A stretch of DNA of 64,000 nt from Lumbricus terrestris (GCA_949752735.1 OX457042.1:26695400-26759399), one strand, 5' to 3'. Shown: positions 22,771-37,000, numbered from the stretch's first letter. The notes: generated by a model not told the origin, from the letters alone. Numbers and translations are program-made.

Positions 22771-25017
22771 TAGGGTGGTTCAAAAAAATAAAATTCAAGC
22801 TAGATACCAAGACACCCTCTCAATTTGTTAGACCTGTCAATAGTATTATTGACACCAAATTTCAACTTCCTAGTCCAACTGGAAGATTGTGCTCAACGAC
22901 ATAGAAATATTACCATGTAGTTGTATTGGATAGAAATCTTGATTCATTGTAGCTTGATCAAAAACCTCAACCATTGCCGTGTATAGATGACCTTGAAATA
23001 GTTTCTGTTGTGCTATTAGCCTATACTTACCGCAGTCAAGACTAGACTGCTGTCTAGCCATCAATTGACAAAATGTGCTTGATAGCAATGACATATTATA
23101 CGCTGATCTGATCATGAAGTAATGAGATTGTTGGTGTCAATCACTGCGCAGCAGCGCTTGCGTGCGATCTTTTGTCCAGTCACTTTCACGGAATACCATT
23201 CACATGGAGTGCTTACGATGACCAGGATGGAGCATGCTGAAGCTGTAAGATCTGAATTTGTACCCATTTGCAGCACACTGGATATGTTGACCGCCTGTCA
23301 GTGCTAGTTTCAGATGATGGTGTGGATAAACTCTTTATTGTGCCCAACTTTCCTTCTATGCAGGATATCATTTAAATCCAAGGTCTTTCATTATCTTCTG
23401 AACTTAATATGAAGACTCACTGATAATGTCCAAGCCTTGATCTTTGATACAACACATGTCAACACCGGGTGTTTTGGAGGAGTATAAGTTTTTCAAGAAG
23501 ACATAATAGGTAACAAGTTTCTGTGGCTGGCCTGCTGTCGTCATTGGGATGGAGTTGATTTTAGGGAAAATCTCCATTTGTGTTGTGGTCCATCTAATTC
23601 AAAATATAATCCAATATATAAGAGATTTAAGAATGTGTGGGATGGTGTAACACGTGACAACATCCGAGTTCTATAAGTCGTATCCATTACTGAAGCCTCC
23701 CATGAGAGATCATTCGGTTTTCTCAAGTAGTCTGCTGAAAATAAAGTCAGTTTAAGAGATGACTATACCAAGAAATCATTGAGGTGTCAATGGCTGTCCT
23801 TGGAAGTCAGCCCTAAATAAGAAACTGGATAGCCCAATTTACCATACATGTTGATTGGCCAGGTTACTGTATGCCATCAAAACATACAACGTGACGTATT
23901 CAATCTAAGAAAGGAGGAAGAAACTCAGATTCATCCATTTGTGTGATTTGGTTCTCTTCTCTCAAAGGCATGGGCAAAAACCTCCTCTCGCTGCTGAAAC
24001 TCCAGGACAAGATCGGTAAATTTTGATTCATCTATATGAAATAATTATGATTCAGGTGACTACTATCTATAGGAGATCAGCGTTGCTGCCATGAATGTCC
24101 TGGAAAATCACTAGTACATTGTACCTTTCAGATGAGGCTTAAGGTCTGACACTGCTATGTTGCCAACTGCCTGCTACAGATAAGGTGAAGATACTTTACG
24201 TAATGACTGCAAATCCTCGGTGAAAGGATGTTGAGGGGTAGTGATGTGGTGCTGAAGGAGAGAGATTGCCTGGGCGACTTTGTAACCCAGCGAACACTGA
24301 CACTACTGCCACACCTGAAGTTTGGTGATTCTCTTTTTGCACTTACACCTGAGCAATAGATTGAGAATGAGGATTACCAGCAGGGCAGAGACTGAAGTCA
24401 GCAATTAAGAGTGGTAAACGACACGGCTGAGAGAAGACAGTGTGAAGTTGTTCGAGGAATTCAACTGACTCATCGCTGATGAAGAAAAAAGCTGTGTTTT
24501 CTCCAAGTGGTCAAGGCAAATAGGAAAGTTGCCCTCACTCAATCAATCAAGAAATCTGCTGTTGACACCGTGCTTGCAAACTGCAAGGCCTTCTTGAGTA
24601 TAAGACTGCATCGGATGTTGGAGTCATAAAATAAGAACAATTATAGACATTTGTGGATTTAATGATGTTTTTTGACATTTTTTTACACTTTCCATATTTA
24701 AAACCTACTGAAATTTTCGATTTCAAGCTGACCAACTGTTTAAGTATCACTCATATTGTCATGTTACAGTAATGTTTGATTTATTTCGAAATAAAACTCA
24801 ATTGTATGGGAATATATGCTCGACACATGTATTTCTACATTAACGCCGATACATTGGCCCATGCAAAGTAACACAGTCATTGAGCACCATCTTCCAGTTG
24901 GAATATGAAGCTGAAATTTTGTCTCAATAATACTATTGATAGGTCTAACAAACGGGGAGGGTGTCTTGGTTTTTAGCTTGAACTTTATTTTTTACCATGT
25001 ATCTGTGAACCACACTA
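22771..25017. mobile_element. hAT-like DNA transposon, 2.25 kb
   Basis: Inverted terminal regions of about 130-150 bp (TAGGGTGGTTC at the left, GAACCACACTA at the right), recognisably similar into the CAAGACACCCTC and AACTGGAAGAT blocks. Flanked by perfect 8-bp duplications GTCTATTG (22763-22770 and 25018-25025). Eight-base duplications with TAGGG/TAGTG ends are hallmarks of the hAT superfamily. The interior has only short open frames (up to about 80 codons) and no transposase domain I can recognise, so it is either decayed or non-autonomous. Confidence 0.8.
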
Positions 25018-25025
25018 GTCTATTG

Positions 25026-27002
25026 TTTTGAGGTGTTTTAAAACAACTTTATGTGTTTTACTCAACTTGTTGCAAAAGAAACAAATTTTTAACCATTATA
25101 TTCGCCAAAATTGCTGCGTGAATGACTACCACTCAAAAACTTAGTTAACTTGCATAGAGGATGTTTGGTTACCTATAATGTTCATAGATGCAGTGTACTC
25201 AAAGCATTCCATTCATTACTTCAATATATGGTCGCCCAAGACTTGCCAGTATTTGCAAGTAGTATGCTTGGTGTAGCACATACTTCAAGCATACACAAAA
25301 TGCACTCATGATTGAAGATCAGTTGTTGGGATCCATATCACCGAGTAGCTTCTATTTAATTTACTATTACATATTTACATTTTTATGCAGAAAAACTATA
25401 ACAGTGACCCAATTGTTTCTGCCTCAAAAGATCTGACTGAAGAGTTATACCGTGCATCTAGACTAGACTATCTATCATGACTGTAGTTTGTTCAGTTTCA
25501 TATATAAGAAATTTTCATGTTATCAGAATTGTACAGAATTTTTGCGTAAGTCTGTGTCTGTAGCAATTTTTTTTAAAGTATTTTGTTTAGTAGAACATTG
25601 TTTTTAGCCTGACTACATTTGTCACCTTATTTCTCCTGTAATAGTTTCTCCTGTGTTCCCCAAATGAAATGGGGATCTAGTGCAATGCCTTAATTTTGGC
25701 AACATGACTCTTAAGGTCAGTGTCAATACCTCATTATCACATTCCATGATTAACATTCCATGACTAATATTCCATGATTAGAATCATAAATTGAATAAGT
25801 TGGAGTGAAACACGAATTCCCTTTTCAAAAATGGATTCTCAAGAAATCCCAAGAGCGCTAAAGTTTATGCCAACGTTACAGTCAGGTGCCAAATTGCTGT
25901 AAAAAGTCCTGGACCTGGAGGAATTACCGGTACTTGCATAGAACACCTACGGAAGAAATGCTGTTGATAAGAAACAATTAGCAAAATATGTTGAACTATT
26001 GGTTTTGACTCGTACTGCTTACTACTTCATATTGTCTGCAATTTGTTGCGCATTTTAGCTCACCACTGGCAGTTTTTTTTTAAATTTTTATTTTATTTTC
26101 ATGCACGATTATTGTTCGTGATTGTGATATTTTTCTGTTGTTTTTAAAAGTATTCTGCTTCTGCATATTTCTGTTACATGTCGAAGAGTGAACACTGGCA
26201 ATTTCAGCAGAGCTACTGTATTTGTTCTCTTGGTTATGTTAATTTATCAGTCAATTTGTGCACCGAATATTCGTTCCTCTACTAATTAAACCCATATGCC
26301 TTGCACGTGCCAAAGGAAACAACACGGTGTGCTTTTGACGTTTAAAAGCATAAGTCGGTTGTGTGTTTCTTCTTTTGCAATAGGTGATTTCTGCATACTG
26401 TGTTAACTTATCCATTGGAATTTTACGGGTTCACACAAATTATCCAGCCTTTCCTGTTTAACCTCATCTGCCTCTCATAATTAATCAGTCCATTTTTACT
26501 TCTTATTAAAGCACCTGTACCAAAGGCAGCCAAAGTGCAACAAATGTTATCGCAAGCCCCAATTCTCTTCATGTTGGATTCTGGGCTCTTTTCACAGTTC
26601 CACTTTTCTCGAATTAATTTGCCAGGAGCATTTGTGAGCGTCTGTGCGTGTAACGTGCGTAAGATCTTCTTGTCTTCAACTGTACATAAATCGCCGATTA
26701 ATTAATTAATTACCTGACGAAAATATATCGTACTGTACAGTTTCTGAATGTGCTCAACGATTGTGTCGTAACGTTTTGTGAACCAGTGCCAAGTAACGAT
26801 ATATATCATACGACATTGATGACGACGACGTACGTCTTGTCTTGATCGTTCTTTTGCTGTCCGATGTGTTTCTTGAATAAAGTGATCTGATATTTTGTGT
26901 ACTTACTCTCGGCCATTAAATGCTCGGAACATAAAAACATAAATAAAAGTACCAGTAGTTCAGTTAAAGCCAAAATAGTTGAAAATCAGGAACAAAGTAC
27001 AC
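25026..27002. other. Intergenic, no feature recognised except an AATAAA
   Basis: AT-rich sequence without coding signals. AATAAA at 26876-26881 followed by a GT/T-rich stretch would suit a plus-strand transcript end, conceivably the distal CUX 3' end. Confidence 0.4.
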
Positions 27003-27178
27003 CAGGGCTTAAAGTGTGCCTGGACGGTCATGGACGGCGTCCATACACTTGTTTTAAAATCTGAATGCCGTCCAGTCACTTATTGGCGAGCAGACTAGAA
27101 AGGTAAGGGATGTCCAGGCACTTCTTTTGGAGAGGTAAGGGACGTCCAGGCACTTATTTTCCCACATTTTTGGCACTG
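27003..27178. mobile_element. hAT-type MITE, family A copy 2
   Basis: Same element as 18781-18926 (CAGGGCTTAAAGTGTGCC to TTGGCACTG) but with an internal duplication of the AGAGGTAAGGGACGTCCAGG block. Flanks AAGTACAC (26995-27002) and AAGCACAC (27179-27186) agree in 7 of 8 bases, an aged target duplication. Confidence 0.8.
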
Positions 27179-27690
27179 AAGCACACTACATACATGTATT
27201 TCTGAAGTCCTGAACCACAAGCGTAATCAGGTTAATAGGATTTTCTATTAATTATCCATTGTTCCGAATGAATTGTTTAATTACCTACACTACATTTCGT
27301 TGAAGATGCTCTAAACTATCAAAAAACAGAAATACTACAGAGAATCCTGTCGGGTACATTGGAATGTATACAGTAACTGATCACTATGGTTTCTAAAACA
27401 GGACAAATCAGATGACATCTTGGGTATCGTTGATGCCCAGTGCATTAGCATGGGCACTATACAATTCACTAATTGCAGGGACACAAATGTTCATAGTCAA
27501 GCGACGTCATTTGCTGCATCAACTATTGATACCTACCATGTCATCTGAATTCAGCCAGTCTAACTCCGCCACTGGTTGCACTCTGCCAGTGCCAGTCCCA
27601 AGCCTGGATAAAGGAGCAAGGCGTTGCTAATGGTCTTTGTTACCACACAGTGACGTTAAACTGCAAATACCACCCCCTATTAACCCTCAA

Positions 27691-27815
27691 GTTACCCAAG
27701 TGTCTTTCTATCAGCTCTCAAGTTACCCAAGTGTCTTTCTATCAGCTCTCAAGTTACCCAAGTGTCTTTCTATCAGCCCTCACGTTACCCAAGTGTCTTT
27801 CTGGTAGCGACCTTT
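27691..27815 (-). repeat. 31-bp minisatellite grown from the reductase's last codons
   Basis: GTTACCCAAG recurs at 27691, 27722, 27753 and 27784, an exact 31-bp period. The unit at 27784 is the coding end of the diflavin reductase (codons for KDTWVT) and the others lie just past its stop codon. So copies of the C-terminal codons plus stop form the start of the 3' UTR. Confidence 0.9.
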
Positions 27816-28075
27816 CTCCTCCAACAATCCCAGAAACCTTTCAGCGTCAACTCCCATCATTCCCCCAGTGGTCGTCAGAACGTCGACAAAAGCGCTGTGC
27901 ACGTCGTGTGCCATGTGCCGGGCATCTCCGCAGACATAGATGTGCGCCCCAAACGACAGAAGGTCCCAGATTTTGACGCGGTCTTCACGAATCAGATCCT
28001 GAACGTAGATCTTGTGCGGCTGGTCACGCGAGAATGCGGTCCGCAGTTCCAACTTTCCCATCTTAACCCAATTTT
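27780..28075 (-). CDS. POR-like: Diflavin reductase last exon (NADPH-binding C-terminus)
   Basis: Encodes ENWVKMGKLELRTAFSRDQP and onward through AHIYVCGDARHMAHDVHSAF to GRYQKDTWVT and TGA at 27782-27780. The CGDA(R/K)xMAxDV block and a Trp near the end are diagnostic of this reductase family. The acceptor TTGCAG lies at 28076-28081. A MITE begins only 27 bp upstream of it in transcript orientation. Confidence 0.94.
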
Positions 28076-31000
28076 CTGCAAGTAAAACCATATTCATCTC
28101 AGCAAGGCTTTTTTTAACGTGCAGTTGTACACAAAATCTGCAGTTCTAAATGGCTTTGTGCTGTTGTAGAAGCACTTCTGTACAGTTAAAACTAGCAAAA
28201 GAGGTAATTTTCCTCCGATTGGAAGTAATTTACCATGGAAGATGGGAAAGGAAAGGAGTTGTGCAGTTCTAAAAATTCCTTAAAAAACAGCCCTGCATCT
28301 CAGCTTGATTTGTAAACAGTTAATAGACCAACTGGAGAAATCCAATGGTTGCGATAATGATTATAATTACAAACAGATTGCAGTTGCCTCTGAATGTGCA
28401 TGATAGGCAAGTTGGTTTCAAGTAGAGGTGCCCCCATGAGTGGGGTATGGCCCCGAGGACCTTTGAACCAGTTCCTGACAATCATGTCCTTTATATTAGT
28501 ACTAGCTGGGGTACCCGGCGTTGCCCGGGATAAATTGTATATACTCCTTGGCCGCTACTGAAAAACAATTAAAATACGGCGTCAATAGCCTATAGCGCAT
28601 GTATACAGCGAAATTTAAAGTGAATAATGGGGCACTCGGCGTTGCACGGGAAATTTAGATTTTGCGTCCCCAAAACCAGGTCCACACGTCCCTGCGGGGC
28701 GGCTTCGCCGCCCATTTGGGGGTTTATAAATGGTAATTTTACTCGTTAAGCTCATGTACGTGACATGGGGCGCCGCTCCTCTTGGTTAGTATATATACTC
28801 CCTGCTTGTTGCACTGAGAGCGTGAGAGCGTTTGAGTTTCATGCTAATATAAGCTTTGGCGAACGTCAAAATGACGTCAAAGGCAACGTGCATTATTACA
28901 AATGGCGTCGTATACTTCAGCGATAGCATAATTAACACGGCAAAATTTAAAATGTCTATATTTTGAAAGTTCAAGTGTCTGAAGAGCTGAAAATAGCGTA
29001 CTTGGATGGTTTGGGTGAACGTTTATCTAAATGCAACGTTTCAGGTGAGTAGTTGCAAAAGTGTGAGCGTGCATAACTGACAAATAAGCGTACTTCCTTT
29101 CTTATAGATATAGATTGTACCTGTCTCAGATGAGGCTCAAGTCACACGTACTTCATGCAACACAGTAAAAGCATCGAAGTCAAAAGACCGGATTACTACG
29201 GCAAACTGTCAAGTCCTTCTAACACGGTTTTGTGAAATAATAAAATCACCGGACTACAAACAGGCTTTAATGAAAACGACTTTAAGCTGTCATTGGTACA
29301 TATATGTATGCAATATTGTTATCATTCAAAGGATAGCTGAACACGTTGCAACCTTGCAAAGCAGTAAAGTTATCAAAAATAATATAAAGGGCTTCATGTA
29401 CCGGTAATGAAAATCTATTATAAGTATATTGATGCATACCAAGCTCATCCACGTAAAGAAAATCCTGGTTTTTCTGTCGACAGCCAAAATACAGCAGATT
29501 CAGACCAGTTGCCTCCATACTAACTGAACAAAAACAGAATTCAAAAATGAGCAAAATTATGTACAGATGTGCTAGTAGCAATTAAAATAGTACACTTAAA
29601 CAACCACTTAAGCAAGTGTATTTTTAAGAGAATGGAACCATTCCCCTTCTCATTGGTTCCGACTATCCCCCATGAGATTTGTTTGGCAAAGGAGGAATCT
29701 CTTGACTGGTTCACAGTATCCCACGCTTAGATACCTTTCATAAATCAACTTGCATATGCCCTTCGTCCAGCCAAAAACTTCCTGTAGTCATGCAACTGTA
29801 AAGCATTCACCAAGCCAGTCCAAGTACTTAGTAGGCCACTGTCCAAAAATACCTTCTGCAGCTTTTTGGCTAGTTACCTTTTAACAATGCTGCAGCAGAA
29901 ATAATTTTATTTAGTGTCAATTTCATCACTCATGCTTCGGACTAGCACTACCATCAGTGACAGAGTTTCTTATGTATCAATTGCAACAGCTGTAGGAAGT
30001 AATTAGCAACAGACAAAAAGGACAAGCGCTTACCATCTAAGAAAGATGGTTAAGCCCATATAGATCCTAACATCATTAGTTTACACCGGTTTTTAAACGA
30101 GATCTTGCAAATGTAGCTTGTACATGGCAGGTTTTGACCTGACCTTACCTCTGAAAATTAAAGCTCAAATTTACAATGCTACCATTTGGCTGTCTATTTA
30201 CTGATGATGAAAACGAATTCTCTGCCTGAAGACATGTTCATTGGCTTTATGCCCCTGGGGATGAGATGAGTGAGGTGGTTTCCGGTTGTCTTCCTCACAG
30301 ACAATTGTGGGTGAGCAACTTGTTTGTATGTGCACTTGTTATAGCGCCCCTTCAAGCACTCTACTCAGAGGCGCCCTCGACTGCAGAGCGGACACTGCAT
30401 CGGAGTTTCATGCCGAAGCGCTGAGCAATTGCGAGTGAAGGACTTGAGTGAAGGTCGATACGCGGCGACTTGAGGTGGATTCGAACCTCGAACCGTCCGG
30501 CTTCAAGGCAACGACGCCACCACTACACCACCGCGCCTCACAATTTGTCCAAGGTCGCTACACAGTGGCTTGAGGTAGATTTAAAACTGCGATCCTTCGG
30601 TCACAAGGCACCGAACCTACCTCTACATCACCACGTCCCACGTCTATTTACTAGCCAGGTGTTAATTGCTCGAGTAGCATGGCGCTGTCTTGGATCTTAC
30701 TTCGCTCCTGGATGAACGCTCGGAATGGGGCGAGTCCAGTTCCAGGACCTATCATGACAGTCGGCAAAGCAGGATCCTCTGGAAGTCGGAAACTGGGATT
30801 CCTGCTGACAAAAACTGGACAGGATTGGCCGACAAAGATTCGATCCTGGAGGAATGTTGTTGTTAGACCACTTCTGTCTTTCCCTAAGGTCTGGTAGCGT
30901 AGAACGGCTGCTGTTACACAGACCGTACCCGGATCCTGAAAACATACCATGATATTTTTACAAGGTCAACTACATAAGGTCAGGCAAAGTAAATTTATGC

Positions 31001-34000
31001 AAGGAAAAAAGATATGGAGGAAAGGAAAAGTGAAGGCAGGGCCAGCGATGAGAAGGTGAGGAAATTTAAGATTAGGCACGGTAGGGTCAGGCATGGAGAT
31101 AAAATACAACAAGAGGACAATAAGGTATGAGAAGACAAAGCAAAAGGTAAGACAAAGAGAATTATGTATGTACATATTATGTACATAATTATGTATATGT
31201 GTGGATGCATATTTGTATGTATGCATGTACTGAGTACTCATGTATGTACAAGCATGAGTGTAAGTGTGCAAGTACATACATAGGCCTATGTGCCTATAAT
31301 ATATATGTATGCATGTATGAGCAATTGTAATAGCACCCCTTCAAGATAACTACTCAGAGGCACTCACCAATTACAGCGCAGACACTGAAATAAATGGGCA
31401 ATTGCAAGTGAAGGACTTGCTCATGGCCCCTACATGGCAGCTTGAGGTGAATTCTAACCGCATTCTTCTGGCTCCATGACACTGAACATACCCCTAAACC
31501 ACATGCATATGTACGCATGTTGTATGAATGTTTTTTTTCTACATGTCCAATAAAGCACCTAATTCTTATCCCTACAGATCCTAATTATATGATAGTATAT
31601 CATTATAATAATAATCATTATAATGCAAATAGAAGGACAAAAGAGAAGCAGATGACTAACAACAATGGGTGACGAAGAGATGGAATAATATCTTGGAAGA
31701 AGTGCCTTCAGCTGAGAAAGCAAGTCGCTGACGTTTGCTCTTGAAGCAACATCAGTAAACTGCAGAAGCACGTCGTTCACTTCTCGTTCGCTCAAATAAT
31801 GCTGAAGAAGCAAATTCGTCTTTGAAGCCTGGATAGAAAAATAAAAAGATCATGCTTAATTCTAGAATTACGGAAGGCAAACATTTAAATATGATTGTAC
31901 AATTAAATCTAATGCTAACCATGCTGGATTGTCAGCAGACTCAGCACATACGCGCTCAAATTCCTGTCCAGACCTAAACATACTCCTATGCATTTGTCCT
32001 ATGGTTGCCATTCAATGCCCATACGATTGCCATATCTTAAATTATAAAACAGAAAGTTTGTCCTTCTGTGTGTGGGATGCACCAATTTTGCCCGGAGGCC
32101 TACTCGGAAATTACAGCGATTCGTTTAAAAAAAAATTTGGCAATCGATTCTTACCCACATTTGGAGTTAAACGCCACTATTTTCGGCTGCCAATTCACTT
32201 TATAAGTTCCGAGATGTCAACATTTAAACTTGCACGCGATAAGCGATTCAAAATCCATTCACGTTGATCGCCTCCATAAGGCCTCCATTGCCTACCAGAG
32301 AACTACAGCCAATGGCATGACGGTTTGAGGTCACGTGATATTTACTTCTATCGAAAATATTTGCGAGGATTATTCTCGGCTTTTTTCTTCTGATCCACAC
32401 GAGAAAATCATAAAGATCGCGATTCAAAAATCTTTCCATATTTTAAATTTCGCTGTTATAAAAACGATATATTAGACACGGCATAATTATGTTCACTAAA
32501 CTCATCATCTCATGACGTCATTATTTTGAGCTCAAATCTTAACGTCACATCTCGCCAAACCGCGCAGCAAAAATGTTGTGGACGTAAATAATGCGAATAT
32601 AACTGCAAATAATCCGAATAAAAAAGCGTAGATTTAAAAAACTTTCTTTATCTAAGTGGCAAAGAACAATTTATGAAAAAAGCACGTTGCGCTGAATGGT
32701 AGTATCTTTTCATAAAAAGTCGTTTTTCTCAGTGTCGCGTGGACATAACGGGTTTTGCTCTTCAATTATCGACCGGACCTGTACACCTAGCGGAGAGGTT
32801 CGTTACTTCTCCTTAACGCGGGGGTCGATGGAAGGCGTGGTCAGAATGCTGAAGTCGGAACGGGGTCAGGCGTGGCTGGGGACAAAACTTATATTTCCCG
32901 GGCAACGCCGGGTAATTCAGCTAGTAAAGGATAAATTCATGAAGGCATTCTGACTATTGAGTCAACTTCTCATCTGATTCTGGATGCCCAACCACCGAGC
33001 CGAACCAAAACGAATTTGGTGGCTAGGCTTTGGCATGGGGAGCTGACTGAATGGCAACAAGCTGGCACACAGTTGAAAAGTGCATGGGTTCGATACCCGC
33101 TAACCCAATACCGTTGTTTCAGCCTTCAAATCCCTAGGGATGACTGCAAAATGAGTAGAAAGACAAGTGGCGCCTCGCAGGTTGCAATACAGTTAATTTT
33201 GATCTCTCTTAACAGTTTTTTCATCTGCTACTAAAATCTCATGCAATCTTAGTGTACTTGTCAGTTTGAAATAATAAACAACATAAAAGTGTTGCCAATA
33301 GAACAGACAAGGCAAAAAATTATAGATTTTAAAAAAAAATCAGGTATCCTAAAAATGGTCATTGAAAATTGAAGAACTTAAGAGAAAAAGGTCAAGACAA
33401 ATGGACCCCTCGCTCCATCCATTGTGTAAACTTTTAGATCGGCATGTGTTGCCGTTGATATTTTTCCGTAGTCAGAAGAGCACATAAATGAAATGAACGA
33501 AGATGGCAGTGTACTAACACCGTCGAGCAGAAGAGCATCAAGTGTCTGTTTACTGTTTGATGCTGCATCCACTGATGCATGACGCTGAAGCAGCTTCAGC
33601 AACTCGGGTCTGACACACTTCAGATCATAGAAACGTTGCAATACATCACGGACTGGAAGTGCATCTCCTAAACACATTCATACATTCAGTCATTAAGCAA
33701 CTGCATATATATACAACACTTCTCAAGATTTTTCTTCAAAAGGCAAATGAGGCAATCTACTATGGGGAGGGGGTTAAGGGTAATGGTAAAAACACTCTGA
33801 CATGATCTGTCAGATGTGAGATTGCTTCCCTGCTACCCTTTCAAAGGTCCACTCAACCTTCCAATCAGCAGATGTGTTGGTAAACTTAGCAGTAGAACAT
33901 GATAGGCGCCTTGCATGGCTGCCGACAATTGTGGGGCGCGGGGGTGTAGTGGTGGCATCGTTGCCTTGAAGCCGGAAGGTTCGAGGTTCAAATCCACCTC

Positions 34001-37000
34001 ACGTCGCTGTGTAGGGACTTTGGGCAAGTCCTTCACTCGCAATTGTTCAGCGCTTTGGCGTGAAACTCCGATGCAGTGTCCGCTCTGCAGTCGGGAGCGC
34101 CTCTGAGTAGAGAGAGAGCTTGAAGGGGCGCTATAACAAATGCACATACAACCAAACAAACAACTAAAACGACTCCTGCAATAACATGTGATCAGTCGTT
34201 CATTACTTTGAATTGCAATCATTCTGCGTTGTGTGAGCTTGAAATTTAAAAAAAAGTTTACTATCCACTACAAGATCACTCTGAGTCGATGGACAAGGCG
34301 AGATCTCTAACGAGTTTAGAAAAAATCACATTTTATCATTGTCAGTTAGGAGTGCAGCTGATAAAAAATGCTCTTAGACCAAAAGTTGTTTAAACCATTT
34401 TTCAAAAAAGAAATTAAAATCATCTAATAGGATGAGTGTTTCCTTTATTACCTGTTATTTGTGGCTGGTGATAAGCCCATCGTGGCAGTGCGACCATCTC
34501 GGAACCTGAGCGTTGGACAGCCCTAAGAAAAGCATCCACATCAGCTGGATTATTCTGAGGATAGATGCCAAGAGCATCACCTACAACAGAATCCAATTTT
34601 TACACAAGATGCAAATACAATAGCAAACGTTGTTATTGTTTTTCATTAATTACATTGTACTACATATAATACTACTGCTACTAGTACAACCACCACAACC
34701 ACACCTCCTACCGGTACTATTATTACTACTACTATCATTACTACTACAAACACTACCATCACTACAACTAGCATCACCGTTAATATTATTACTACCACAT
34801 CTACTACAATGCGTACTACTAATACTGATGTTGCACCTGTAATTGTAATCAGATTTAAATAACATCTCTTCAAGAGAGCCTCATTATATACGCAGTCCAA
34901 AACCATCAACAGAAAACCAAGATGATGTGCACACAGGACAGCATGTCAGAAGATCATACCAGGGTCTGTTAAACAGTGTCAAAACTACGCGGTAGATCAA
35001 TTATGCATTTAAATATGACCAGTAAGATTTTGCAAAATCGTGTAACAAACAATTCCATCTAAAAACAAATCGAACACAAAAGACGCAACACAGAAGACGA
35101 CCAACGCACAGCAGAGTGCAAAACAGAAATTCGATTCGTATCAGTGACTACTATTACTAAATTACTATAATTATTACTATGCGTTAGGCCATGCCGCCAC
35201 AATATAAACAATGTTGCACAGGCGTCTATTTCTATAACAGCAAAATCTAGGCATGTTATTTGCAGCATTTTGACAGCGAATTGCCTTGCCAGTAAACAAT
35301 AATAAAATACAATACTATGCTAAACCATTAGTATAAAGTCCTGTAGAAGAACTTCTCACCAGATGTCCATTTGATGCCACTGTCAGTCACGTCGAATTCA
35401 CAGTGAATCGTTTCTTTGTCTCCAGCCGCTGAATTTCTCGTTAGGTTGTATTTGATCTAAATTGATACAAATAAACTTCTAAAAAGAGTGAAAAGAGGGT
35501 GAACATACAGGGAAAAACACACTACCTGGCAACAACTCACTCATCCACCCTTCATTGCTTGGTCAACGAGTATTTACTGAATTGATCATTAACTGAATCG
35601 AGTATTTACCGAATCGAGTATTAGCTGAATCGAGTATTAACTGAATCGATGAAGAGCTTGTCATGAACTTTGAACTCTGACCAGAAGCAGTCAAATCAAC
35701 TGACTAAGGGGTTTGGAGAAATGTCATTATAAGCTCTCATAGCAAGTTCTGGCCAATACATTGCACGTTGTAGTTCTTACATCATGTGCTAATTAACGCA
35801 TTATTTCATTTCTACATTATTTCATTTCTGGGAGGTGTTCAAACATCCAAAACAACCCCATAGCTACGACCTTGTACATAACCATTTAGTTATTTATTTC
35901 ATCACATGCAAAGGCTCGCAAGCGCAGTGATGCCTGACCATCCAGACACCACCTGGTTCTAACCAAGATGTCCATACTTTCCTGTCATAAAGGAGCATTA
36001 ACTGGAACAGTGGATATTAATCGTAGACTTGCCTTGAGTTCTGCCCAGTACGGTCTTTCCCTAGAAGGCACAGTTGCATCAAAGTCATCCGCTTCCAATA
36101 TCCGTAGGTAATCGAATCTCGTTTCAATGTCCACGGCATCCAGCGCCTTCGTCACGGCGCCAAACCATCGATGGATGACTTCCTCATCCTCCGCATCAAC
36201 ATCCTTTCGCCTTTCTATGCACTTTGCGCCAAGTTCTTCAAGTCTAATAAGAAATTGGATATTCACAGTTTATTCGTTAGAGATTCCCTGACCAATGAAC
36301 ATCAGCGCCCGCAAATGTCTTTGCAGAAGTAGCAAAACACAATGACCATTGACCACGGTTACATTTTTTAGAGCTTGAAAAATTCAAAGCAGGAAATTTT
36401 TCTTAGAGGTTTCTAAACGTCAATTTTCTCACTTTCACTTTGTGGATCATTAGTATCTCAAGTGCCATGCAGTTAAAAAAATAGGTGCCAGTTTTCCATG
36501 GGGCAAGTGCCCTCTGGCCCATTTTTGCGAGCATCCATGCAATGGTTTATGAGCTCTTGAGGTGGATTTGAACCTGGAAGGTACTGAACCCAGTACTACA
36601 CCACCGAGTCCCACCGACACCATGTGCCCCACCTACACCATGCGCCCCACCTACAACAACACGCCCCACAATCTGACAACGTTTAGGATATTATGATAGG
36701 TATCATGATAATAGCACGATATCATGTTCAACAAAGTATCTGTTCTGGCTTTACTACAATTCCAATGGTGCAAAACGTAGAGGTTCCAAGCTCTAGTGTG
36801 ACCCTCTGTGTCCTCAAAGATGGGGTCAAGAGGTCCTGTAACTTTACGACCTATCACACTGACATGACAAAATGGATCAAATTCATGAACTCATTATCGG
36901 GACGACAAAATACACGAAATCTGTTCGAACTGCCAGAAAACATACACATAGGATATTTAAAAAGTCTTGCCTCTGATCAACGGTTTTTCCAGCTTGACAG

